This document shows positions 1-10,903 of a stretch of 64,000 nt of DNA, one piece after another; position 1 is the first letter of the stretch; each line of letters starts with the position of its first letter. Source of the stretch: Dipetalonema caudispina (Eukaryota; Nematoda; Chromadorea; Rhabditida; Onchocercidae); assembly GCA_013365325.1 (NCBI GenBank), contig JABVXV010000076.1, positions 1-64,000 of the forward strand, written 5' to 3'. The position numbers and the translations under genes are program-made. A model generated the notes under the pieces. It worked only from the letters and a program-made list of their open reading frames with translations, was not told where the DNA came from and ran no database searches.

Positions 1-490
1 GGGATAACAAAAATATTTCTCTAATCTAATTATGATATAAGCTAAGTGGTCAATTGCGATAATCACAAAATGTTAGCTTTTTCTTTTTTGAATTTCGAAA
101 TGTTTCGGAAAAAGGTTTTATACATAAGTAAGGTCAAAGTTTAGCTAACACAACTACGATTACTGAATTAAACTACTTGCACCAACACTAACAATACTTT
201 ATAAAATTGCACTGAATTTGGCAAGTCTTAATTTATCCCAAAATTTCAGCTAAAAAATAAATAATTTGAAAAATGGAAATATCCTAAAATAAACAGAAAT
301 TAATGAAGCGTTGATATACTTCGAATTAAAAGTCTTAGGATATTTTGTATTATATGCTATCATTAATATTTGATATGGTATTAGCCATGTAATTATTTAT
401 ACAACTTCATTTATTTATTGAATCAACTAAAATATTAGAGTTTGAAATGAATAGAAAATAAGTTGTTTTAAATTTTACCGAATTTCTTAC

Positions 491-595
491 CTTATACAAA
501 TTGTAGTATTTCTGCTTCAGTTTTACCTTAAATGCTAATCGTTCAGTACCAATTGCTTCAAGGATATGTGTTGCTGTACCGCCTGTGCATGGTAT
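491..595 (-). CDS. MSP-domain (SSP-like small sperm protein) exon, partial gene
   Basis: One 35-codon exon can be read, bounded by a CAG acceptor (596-598) and a GTAAGA donor (489-490), phase 0 at both ends. It encodes IPCTGGTATHILEA followed by GTERLAFKVK. This matches the N-terminal part of the small MSP-domain proteins of nematodes, where a P-x-TGG-x-x-TH turn is followed by a strand ending in ERLAFKVK. Such proteins are immunoglobulin-like folds found mostly in sperm. The end of the exon (LKQKYYNLYK) departs from the usual short Asn-rich loop. The next expected strand (about RVKPVYGF) was not found in positions 1-488, nor a convincing 5' exon. The gene either runs off the window, has long introns, or is a relic. 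It lies downstream of TRMT11 on the same strand. Confidence 0.55.
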
Positions 596-1435
596 CTGCA
601 TAGTAAGAATATTTTTACATTCTTTTAAAAGATTATTGTATTATGAAATTATTTTACATTCAAAAAGATTTTATTTAGGAAATAAATTTTCAGAAAAATA
701 AATTAATTTTTTTGTTTATTTATTATTAAATGAATAAGTTCCCTATCGGATTTATTATATTTAGCTTGAAATTTGAACAAACAAACAAGAAGGAGCGGAA
801 AAAAACAAATAATATTTCAAATTATTCCTATAAAAAGCTTTATTTGCTAAGAAAATAAGCACAAAATACCAGTAATTCAATTAAATATGAATAATTCGCG
901 TATTAAATTTAGACTTGACATGAATAATTCTCATAATAAATATACTTGCAAACACCTGTATCATTGCTGGTGTACATTGTAAGTAGGACATAATTCGTAT
1001 AATTGTATCAGTTACGACCGTATAATTATTTGAAAATAAATAATGATTAAAATACGGAGAAATCTGGTACTTTTAAATTGTCATGAAATGCTGTAATAGA
1101 ATGCAAATTTTGTAAATTATGGAATATTTGTGATTTCAAATCATCACTGTTATCAAATTGAAGAATTAACAAACTTTCAGCACTATGAACGACTACATAT
1201 GTATAAATTATTCATCCGATCGGATTGAATTACTATCTGAATTTTGCTCCATTGCAGAAACTGATGCATAAAACTGATATAAGACTGGATTTACAGTACT
1301 TTATTGTGCATAATTTCCTCACATATATTTCAATATTAACAAGCTGTATTTTATTTCAAATTTTCGAGATTTAGCAAATATGAACGTTATATATTCCACA
1401 GATGAAGAAAATAGCACATTATAAAAATAAGTGAA

Positions 1436-4400
1436 TCAGTGTTTCATAAACACACGTTGCCGGAAAGTTCTTTCTTCGTAACAATCCTTTTCAACATACG
1501 TCTTCTCATCATCTTTCACCATTCTTAACTTTTCATACACAAGCAACCTTCTGCAAAATTCATCAATAAATTATCTTTCCGTTTAAAGATTTCAATCCTA
1601 AAAAGGAAGCGCACATTCAAAGTCAGAAACGACAAGAAAGTCCTGTCATAATATAAAGTATGCTTTTTCAACCATTTTATAAACAGCAACATTTTGTAAT
1701 TATAAATATTACTGACATTGGCGGAGTATAGTGGTCTTTTTACTAAAGATCATTATACTCTTACTATGTCAAAATCTGAGTGAGTTACCAATCGCAAAAA
1801 TAATTATCTCCCTCGAACCTGAACCATATAAAATGATAAATTGAAACAGAGATTATTTAAGTAAACAATTCACCTTGAATACCTTCGTGACAGTGACTGC
1901 TCACAGTTGTAAATCAATTTCATCGCATCATGCTGTGGTAAAATTGCTTCGGAATATCTAAAAACCATCAAAATTTCAAGGATGCTTACTCATCCAGTGT
2001 GAGAAACACACAGCACCAATACCCCACACTTATTATCATCGGTGGCTAATTTACCAATAATTCATATAATACACTTGTAATTAGCCAATCTCCGGCAATA
2101 AATTTAGACTTAGCTGAAGCTTCTGACACAAAGTTCATCCTGCTATGCTCTTAGTAACAACTGCATCTCTTCTATTTGTTTACAACGATAGAGAACATAT
2201 AAAGTGAAGAAAGAAATCATCAATGAAAAAAAGCAAAATTTATATATGTGAAAAATACAAAAACATTTTATGCTCAAGCATTTAAAATGAATCTCACAAG
2301 ACTTGAGTAATATATGGTCGCCCACTTCATTTTATTCAACAACAGTTAAAATGAGCTATAAGTTATTATGGTGACTTTCATGAATTCTCAAATCGATATA
2401 TTTTCTATCCAAACTTTGATAAAATCATAATGTTACTCTTTCCTTTTATTTTGTTTTATTTGTTTAAAAGCTTGCAGCAGATGGAGCAAACATTGAACAA
2501 AATTTGTTTGATCTCCAACTAATGCTCACCAAAAATGAACAGCTATGAACAGATGAAACGGGAAAGAGTATGAAACATCATTCCGTCAACATCAAGCATC
2601 ATCCAAAGCAAGCCAAACAAAAGAAGATGGAAAAAACAATTGGCAGCACTGTGTACTGCACCTTCCAACTACTAACGTGAACCGTTTTCATGTATTATTT
2701 CAACCGGTAAGTTCGTGCAGTTCCTAATTTCTTCCGCTAAATTACTTTTTTGATAATACAAATAAAAGAAGCCTAGAACCACCGAAAACTGTGCAATCTT
2801 TCTCTAATTTTTTAATATTGACAGCTTTCTATCGAAATCCATCATCATTCCTTGAAATCAAAATGCACCTTACGATACGGAAGTATATTAACAATTAATT
2901 CAACATATACTTTAGATCCAACTTCCATTATTTCCATTATCTTGTACACAAAATACTACAATACCCCTGAGAAAATACTTCAAAATTTTTAGAAAAACAA
3001 CATCAAAACTGTCAAGTAATAATTCCTTGGCATTCTTCTAGATTTGGCTATTTCCCAGAAACTATATTTGTAACGTATATTCTCGTATCAATCCACGCAT
3101 CTATCGGTAAGTTTTTCGATATTTCATCCTGATTATACATACATCCGTAACGTAACTAATGTAACTTTATGGTAAACATAAGCGAAAAATATATTGTCTC
3201 GAATAAATAGTAATGAGAAAACAAACAAACAGCACGATGTAAGAGTAATTATCCCTCCTTCCCTGTTCGCCTATTTTCTTGAAATTAAAGAAAAGAATGA
3301 AAATCAATACATCTAATAATGAATACATAATAGATCATTACAGATGTATGCTATGATGCCTTAAGGATCCGAAGTGAACCCGAAACTTGTACTCATTCGA
3401 CGGACTGTTATGATGCTAATGCTGAATGCATATACAGTATCGTAGAATCTCGCCATATCTGTTGCAAACCAAGACCTGGTGCAATCTTTCCCGGTAAATT
3501 ATTCGGGAAGTATAAATTAAATCTATTTCTCCCTAATTTTCATGTCATTAAAATGGAAACCATAGAGCACATGACCGCATGTTGAATTATTAAATCGTTC
3601 AAATTTTCCACACTAAAATATATTCAACTCTTAAAGAAATCTTTCTCTTCTTAATTCATATTTGAAGAATGCCCAGCTGGACGACAAATGCTAACAGTGG
3701 GAAAATATATGCCTGTACTATGTTCATTGAAGAATTCTGTGGAAGATGATATCTGTCCAAAGGGATATGAATGCTTACCTTCGGTAACGTCTTCAATTGG
3801 AGATAACGGACAACCTTATCATGTTTGCTGTACAGCGATTTAAATTTTATTGTATTAGCAAGGAATGTATTAGTACTATTATATTCCACATTAAAATTGT
3901 GCAATAAAAAATGTATCCTGCTTCGATTATCAAATGCTTCAGATTTTGGGATTCACTGCTTGGATCCAAAACCAAGCTTAAAACGTGGAATAATTTTTTT
4001 AACGGACAAACGGAGGGAAGCAATAGAGAAGGGACATACGCAAGCAAAAGAATGAGAAGAAATAAAAAGGCGAAGACCAACATCGATACCGAACTTTGTA
4101 TGACCTATTAGAAGAAATGAGTCTTCAAAACCCCTACTTGAAAACATAATTCTCACTGCCTGTACTCAAATGATTCAGCAATCACTGAGAATATTGTCTG
4201 CATTCACCTCTTTGGTGCCACTATTGAATGTTCACCATATGTATAATGCATTATATGCATCCGGAATAAAGAAATTTTACAATCCTATCAAATTTCTATC
4301 AACGTGTGATTATTTTACTATTTGAAAACAGACTAACAAAGTATTACTAATCGTTCATTTATATAGGTTTCATCCTTGTATTTTCTTTCTGAGTCATTAT

Positions 4401-7400
4401 CTATCTCTCTATCGAACACCCCGACTGATGAAAAATAGGATCCAGCATCTCTTGGAAATAAACTAATTTCTACCAAAAGAAAGTCAACATTATTCAGTGA
4501 ATTAGCTTAAAAATTTAAGTCTGTTCCTGTGATTCAGCTCTAATAGGATGGACAGCAGATTGAGAAGAAAAGGGAATTTGATTAAATTCTTATTAGATCT
4601 TAACCGATTCATTACATGTGACTTGATCGTAGCAAATCTTTCATAATAATTTTTTAAATAATGATAAGAAACTAACTCATCATCGAACACCGGGAACCAA
4701 AATAACAAACGGCCACCAACAACAAGTAATTTACTAGCAAGATCGATGAGATCAAGGAATGTTGAGGAAATGGAGTATTTCGCTTTTTCAGGATAATGAT
4801 TTCCACTAAAAAGATAATAACCAGTAAAAACAATTTACACAGAAATAAGTTATTTAAAACAGTTTAACAGAAATTACGCAACGACGTTTCTTGAAAATGA
4901 ATCGCAGAGCACATAATAAAACTTACTGCTGATCATCTTTGATTATCCACGACTCTTTCTTTCCTTTGATGCCAACCTTCTGTCCTTTCTCTCTAACTCC
5001 ATAAGGCGCTAAAAAACAGAACTTTTAATAAAAAACTTGAATAAAAAATTTAAACATGCATGTTCTTTGCCACCAACAATTAGTGTGCAAAATTGAGTAA
5101 ATGAAACAGAATCATGAGCCGAGCTCAGCTTCAATTTTATTCGTTATCAGCAACGAACATCGAAAGAAGCCTGACAGAGATACTTGTGCCCTTATAGATA
5201 AGAAAAAAAAAGAAATTTCCAGAAATCAAAATCCTTTTCCGTAAATCTTTTCTTTGGAGAAAATGTATACTTACGGTCAGTGATTATTGCGTCGAATACA
5301 GGAAGGGTGCTGGAATGTGTGCCAGGGTACCATAGTTGGTGTTGACTGGCATCTGCTATTACCAAACCCATGAAATAAACATCTATTCCATACTGTCGGA
5401 AATTCGCAACGACTGATTCCTTAGCAGTATTGCATTCGACACCAGCACGTGACGACCTACCTATGAAACGCAAAACAATGGCGATTATTGAATAATGAAA
5501 ATAGTATTTCGACTAATACCTTAGCTCCCTACATTATTCTTCAATTATACATGGCCAAATTGATGATTAAGAAATGTAACCAAAAAGGAACAAGTAATTT
5601 CCCGAAAGAAATATATTCAGCTGAAATTCGTAAAATGATGCCGTGATTTACTTCTCAATATCATAGTAGAGAAAAATTTTCAACAGAAATCATAGTTTGA
5701 GTAGTGTATTACCGATAGCTCTGGCAATTTGATAATTTATCTCACTTCCTAAAACAGCAGCACCAAAATGTGCAGCAGCGATTAACAGGCCACCTGAAAT
5801 TTGTCGAAAGAAATTATTTAATTAATAAACAAGAAATTAATAAAGCATTTAAAATCTATGGATTTTCCTTTCCAACCGAAGGTCTCATATTTTGCACCGC
5901 TTTTATAATCAGTTTGGCGCAATTTGTATTTCTAAGTTATGGCATTCTCAAACATGACTATCAAGTAATCGAAGTAAATGAAACAAACCCGTTCCACAAA
6001 ATGGGTCAAGAATAAGAGATCCAATATCCGCTTTCGCTATATTAGCTTGAAGGAATGATAATTCTGGATCTATCGTTGTATTACCAATGTAACATCGTGC
6101 AGTCAAAGAATAACGGTTCTTCAACTGACCTTGGCCACAACCTACCTATTTAATCTATTTCATAAGAGAAAAGAAAAATTACTTGCAATAAATTTTACAG
6201 TTTTTATAAATGCTATTTTAAATAGAAGTCATAATCTAATAGAAATATGCTTTACAAGCGTTGGAGCGTTGGAAAGTTCTTCTCCGCCAATTTTAAAGAC
6301 GAATAAACTACTCGGGACAAAATTCTTTTTTTTTTTTCAAAAATGGAAGCTTATAAAGTACCAATTTTCCAAAATGAAGCCTTTGAAGTGAATCTGAATC
6401 ATATTCTTCGACAACACAAAAAGTATTGTATGGGTTATTCAAATCAACAGGAGATTTCTTGAAATCAAGTGCCTTGCCAATATCCTGAAAAGAGATATAA
6501 TCAAATGATAGAAAAAGAGAAGTAAGAAGAACAATTATTTCCGGGACTACTGAGTTAGAGAAAAACTAAATACCGCAATTATGCTTTGAGGAGGAATACG
6601 ACTGCACTTCTTTCCAACAGAATGTATACGTATGGCAAAAGACTGGTCGGTCGAATCATAGTTCTGGAATTCAAAAGTCATGAAAAAAAGAACAAAGCAT
6701 GAGAATAGGAAAGTATTTAGGAGCTAATATACGCCTTTGGAAGTTTTGAACTTCAATGAACAAAATATACATGAAAGATCCGGCTTTATTCGAATTTTAA
6801 ATTTCAGAAAATTTTCAAAATGGATGATACCTACTTTTATATCGTGCTTTCTTTCCTCGATATTTGCACATAATTCGTTGTAATCATTACAGCTTGCCAT
6901 CCATTCTACTGCAAACTTTACGAGAACTGATCGTGAAAGTATTGTGATCACATCATCAAGGGATGAAAATTCGAATACATAAACATGTCGCTGAAACAAC
7001 GGTTATATATTACTGATGAAGATGGTTGTCATATAAATAGTCATAAAATTTTATGGTAAGTCCTGGCAAATCAAATGTCTGGGGAAACAGCACAGATAGA
7101 CGTTTGAAGAGAATAACTCAATTAAAAGTGACAAAGTAATCCTAAAGAGCCAAAATAAACCCTGCTATTTTATCAACATTATTCTCCATTCTCTTGAAAT
7201 CCAAGTATACACCAGCATTCTATAATCTGTCTTATTCTGGTTCATTTTTCAAGTGCCACGAAAGAAATTTCTTAGCAAAACTTGTAATCAGTGATGATCT
7301 GACCAGAAGTACCTCTTCAAAGGTAAAAAAATTACCTGATTACAAAGTAATGAAATGTTGCTGTCACATGGAATTCCATACAAATTGCAAATACTTTCCA

Positions 7401-7458
7401 TTTCAGCATGTCGGAAATCAACATGCACTTGCGAGAAGACAAATATGAACCTTCTCAT
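1436..7458 (-). CDS. TRMT11: tRNA (guanine-10-N2)-methyltransferase, TRMT11/Trm11 orthologue, complete
   Basis: Eleven exons join in frame to 441 aa, close to the family's roughly 430-460: 7336-7458, 6835-6990, 6574-6663, 6362-6484, 5989-6145, 5713-5793, 5275-5460, 4927-5008, 4677-4805, 1874-1957, 1436-1550. The start MRRFIFVFSQVHVDFRHAE follows a TTTTCAG acceptor by 5 nt. An N-terminal THUMP-type half (exons 1-4) precedes a Rossmann methyltransferase: IGNTTIDPELSF, SAM motif I DPFCGTG, then ADAS, and catalytic motif DPPYGVRE, which is split between exons 7 and 8 (GAC C | CG CCT). The C-terminus CEQSLSRRYSRRLL is also typical. By family knowledge the enzyme, with TRMT112, forms m2G10 in cytosolic tRNAs. 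Intron 9 (1958-4676, 2.7 kb) contains another gene on the opposite strand. A possible poly(A) signal AATAAA lies at 1305-1300. I see no missing key residue. Confidence 0.93.
2690..3843 (+). CDS. Small secreted cysteine-rich protein with two lustrin-type six-cysteine modules, nested in TRMT11 intron 9
   Basis: Four exons (2690-2706, 3042-3106, 3344-3493, 3668-3843) join with matching phases to 135 aa. The N-terminus MYYFNRFGYFPETIF continues into a hydrophobic stretch ending near ILVSIHASI, which looks like a signal peptide. Two modules follow. The first runs from DVCYDALR to HICCKPRPG, the second from ECPAGRQM through CPKGYEC to HVCCTAI and stop. Each has the spacing C...C...C...C...CC, resembling the lustrin cysteine-rich / EB-like repeats common in nematode secreted proteins. 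An AATAAA lies at 3903-3908, 60 nt past the stop. The gene lies wholly within an intron of TRMT11 and is transcribed from the other strand. The weakest part is the 17-nt first exon; it is supported by a perfect GTAAGT-type donor and exact phase, but no leader acceptor is seen just upstream. Function unknown; extracellular location is inferred. Confidence 0.8.
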
Positions 7459-7466
7459 GGAATCTG
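7459..7466 (-). promoter_or_regulatory. Probable spliced-leader acceptor of TRMT11
   Basis: TTTTCAG ends 5 nt upstream of the ATG at 7458. There is no room for a normal 5' UTR exon, so trans-splicing of a nematode spliced leader is the simplest reading. A cis-spliced upstream 5' UTR exon cannot be excluded. Confidence 0.6.
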
Positions 7467-8445
7467 AAAATGAAACTGCTAGAAATCTTGTAGTTCCTAA
7501 TTATGTAACTAAATAAAACTATAGTTACCTAAATCAGTATGATTTTTCGACAGTAACTGCAAACATAACTTGACACAACTTAGTTTTAGCCAGACGTGAG
7601 ATTACTCTACGTATTGCCGCCACTTAAATCTTAATTACGCTTATTGATTACACGAATATTACGTGGCCCTACTTTGGAGCATGTTGAAAATAAACGATAT
7701 CAATGAATAAACATTTTTGTTGTAATAAATTTACCGCTAAGAAAATTGTCTAGGCATTAATAAAGTTTTGTGGTGTAATTGATGAGGTAGAATTTTCATT
7801 GGTATATGATAAAATACTCAAAATCGATAATCTATTGAAACTACTAAAAATGATTAGGTATACTGATAATAAATGATATGATAATACATTCATATAAATT
7901 TTAATAAATTATATCTAGTAAGATTAAGAAAAAACGAAAAAAAATTATTCTCAAATAGAAACGATAATTTTACCATCATCGATTACACTATTTCCTGTCA
8001 GCTGTTCCTAAATAGATTAACTAATGCAACAATTTCTTTATCACTAATTCTATTCTATTTTGATAACAATTTATCAGCTACTTGTTAACTAAAGTAACAA
8101 CTGCATCACTTCCTTCATTACTAATACAATTTTAATTACAAATCATTAACAAATTTTTTGTTCACATTTAAAAAGCATTTTAATTTCATTGTCACGTTGA
8201 TTACATATTGCATATTGATAATATTTCCAATTAATCATTCGAATAACTTTCTATTATGATTAATGGATTGTTTACTAAAATCTGATAAGGAATAATGTAG
8301 TTCAATCAATTCAAGTTTATCGAAATAGAATAGGAAATGTATCGTTTATCTAATCATCGACATGACATTCAATTCTGTTAACTGATCAGAATCTTTTTTG
8401 ATCAATGTACCACAACGCCGTTTTTCTTTTAAATGATCCATTTTT

Positions 8446-8480
<35 letters not shown>

Positions 8481-10900
8481 ATTATGTGCTGCTCAAATTT
8501 TGCATAGATTATGCTGAGAAATTAGCAATAATGCTTAAATTTTTCGTAATATAATTGTTATAAATTAACAATTTGGCTTATTATTATTATTATTATTATT
8601 TTCCTACTAACTATTACAATTTAATTGATTATGCTTAATTAACGACTCAAAAGTACCGTCCGTTTACCAACTAATTTAGTTTATCTAGTTGTGCCATTAT
8701 CGTAAATTTTGCTATATCCAAAATAATTTTTCCAATTCATATCAAACAAATAAACGAAAATGTTGGAAATAATTTCAGTTTTTTTTTTAAAATAATTTTT
8801 AGTCTGTAACTTTTAAAATAATAATAATATATGCAAACAAAAAGTATTCATTTCTTTTTTCTTTTAATTTATTATAAATTCTATTACAGTTAATCAATTT
8901 GTCATCCGTTCGCAAAAAAAAAATAAACCGTTCCGAAATATTCTAATGACTAATTCTATTCCTCTTTTTTTCATCTTTCCTGCAGTTTCCATTTCCAATC
9001 ATATCACCACTTATCGGGTATCACATGATTAAAACAAATTTACTGTGTCTTGTTTTTTAAATTTCGATATATAATTAAAAAGTTAAAAACCTTTAGTAGT
9101 TTCCTTCCCAAACAGAAACTAATTTCTTCAATTGTAAATCAGTTTATGTTAATAGTTCAAAGCAATGCTAGCATGATCAACATTGAGCATTGATATGAAA
9201 CTTTCGAAATGATTAAAGAAGGTTGTTCAATTAACACAAATATTGAAAAGTTAACTTTGTATTTTCAAGATTGTAATTCTTGTTTTTAAAATTTCAATCG
9301 CCGTTTCGCTGATAAAATCAGTGGAATCATGCAGATAGTCATGAATAACGGTGTGGGAAATTTTTTCATACCAAAAATTTACACATTATCAAAAAATAAA
9401 TTGCTATTAGCGCTCTCATTTGTATTCTATTTCATTATTTTTCTTATTATTATTATTGTTATTGATTAACTATAATAAGTTATGAAGTATTAAATAATAA
9501 TACTTTATAATAATCACTTGATAACAGCTGCACAATTTAGTTTCAATTATTTTTGAAATTGATTTTAAGCATAACGAAGCAATAAATAGTTTAATGTTAG
9601 CATTACTACATCCAGTTTTCCACAGCCAATCTCTCTGATAAACTGCACTATTACACCATTTATATATATATACACATATCATTGATAATTTATAAATTTT
9701 TCAATTGTGAAATAAATTTGCTATTTTAAGTAATTTTTTCAAACAAGCAATTCATTTTAACAGCAAACTTTTTTTCCTCAACTTTTTTATTGTTATATTT
9801 TCCTTTTTTCATAACTCTTAACAATAGTAATTAATTATTTGCTTACAATGGCAAAAGAAGGAATTATGTTTATTTTAAGAAAGTTTTTAATTCACAAAAT
9901 TATCTCTTTTTTAAATTTGCTTCATTAATTTGACCTAATTTATTATTGTTATTTGTTAACAATAGTAAACGAGAATATTTTTGTTTATTTATTTATTTTT
10001 TAAAAATATGCTAATTAGATTAGTTTCAAAATGATTGTTTACTTTGAATTTGATTGTATCATTCATATATCCGTCCGTTTTATTAATTTTTGCTATTTGA
10101 TCGCATTTCGGTTGCATTTTAATTGCCAATTTGATTTTATTGAATTGAATTAAGTAAAACATATAAAAAAAAAATATTTTTTCACCATGTTTTACTGTAT
10201 TAGAATTGTTTATTCACTTTCAATTATTGAAATTTGAAATGTTGAGCTCAGCTAATGATTGCATTTTAAACATAACTGGTTAAATTTTAATTTATGATAT
10301 TTGCAAATACCAATGAGATATGATTTCCACTTCTTTTTTCCCTTTTTTTTTTTTTTTTTTTAATGTTTATTTCTCACTTTAACCGTTAAACTTTTTTTGT
10401 TAACAAAATCTGACAATGAAGAAATCATTCATCCTAACTTTGAAAAGTTTCCTTCAAAGCATTGCAAGTTTTTATCATTTTCAACGAAATATTTCTTATA
10501 CTTTATCTTTCTTTTCTTTCAACCGTTCTGCATTCATTATGTGATTTTTGTCTTTGGAATTTTAAACTTAGAAAATATGTGATGCAAAGTTATGCTTTTT
10601 AAATTTCAAGCAAAACTTTTTTTTTACATTGTGAAATTTCATTTAGTGTAATTGTTATATTTAATAAAAGTAAGTTGAAATATCCCATTTTAATGAATAA
10701 TTAAAGGTAGAGATAACATCAAACTAAAAAAGAAAATGAAAATATTCAAATTTAAATAATTTGACTTGATTCCGGTGAAATTTAACGTTACTTGTTAAAG
10801 TGTGCAACATATTTTTACTATCGTAAGCTATTTGCTATAGCTGATGAAAATATTTGAATAAAACATATTTCGATTTAATAGAATTAATTTTAGAAATATT
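7467..10900. other. Divergent intergenic region TRMT11 / hexosaminidase
   Basis: About 3.4 kb of AT-rich DNA separates the two head-to-head starts. It holds long T runs (about 8448-8477 and 10343-10362), a TTA trinucleotide run (8578-8602) and TTATTATTATTG stretches near 9437-9455. No exon with sensible flanking splice sites was found. It must contain the promoters of both flanking genes, but no specific element is recognised. Confidence 0.6.
8578..8602. repeat. TTA trinucleotide microsatellite
   Basis: Eight uninterrupted TTA/ATT units, about 100 bp downstream of a roughly 30-nt T run. Confidence 0.9.
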
Positions 10901-10903
10901 CAG
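10896..10903 (+). promoter_or_regulatory. Probable spliced-leader acceptor abutting the hexosaminidase ATG
   Basis: The sequence ATATTCAG is followed directly by the start codon ATG at 10904. A 3' splice site with zero 5' UTR behind it is characteristic of nematode trans-spliced messages. Confidence 0.6.

Noticed and set aside
3825..4111. Overlapping plus-strand frames (ending RREAIEKGHTQAKE and NIDTELCMTY) just after the nested gene
   Set aside because: Both lie beyond the stop and the AATAAA of the nested gene; the frames disagree with each other and no coherent splice model joins them to either strand's gene.
4502..4676. Minus-strand continuation of TRMT11 exon 9 reading LVSYHYLKNYYERF to a stop
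   Set aside because: A GTTAGT donor at 4676 joins exon 9 in exact phase to the true C-terminal exon at 1957, so this is intron.
5770..6391. Plus-strand ORFs overlapping TRMT11 exons
   Set aside because: They are antisense shadows of well-supported TRMT11 exons.
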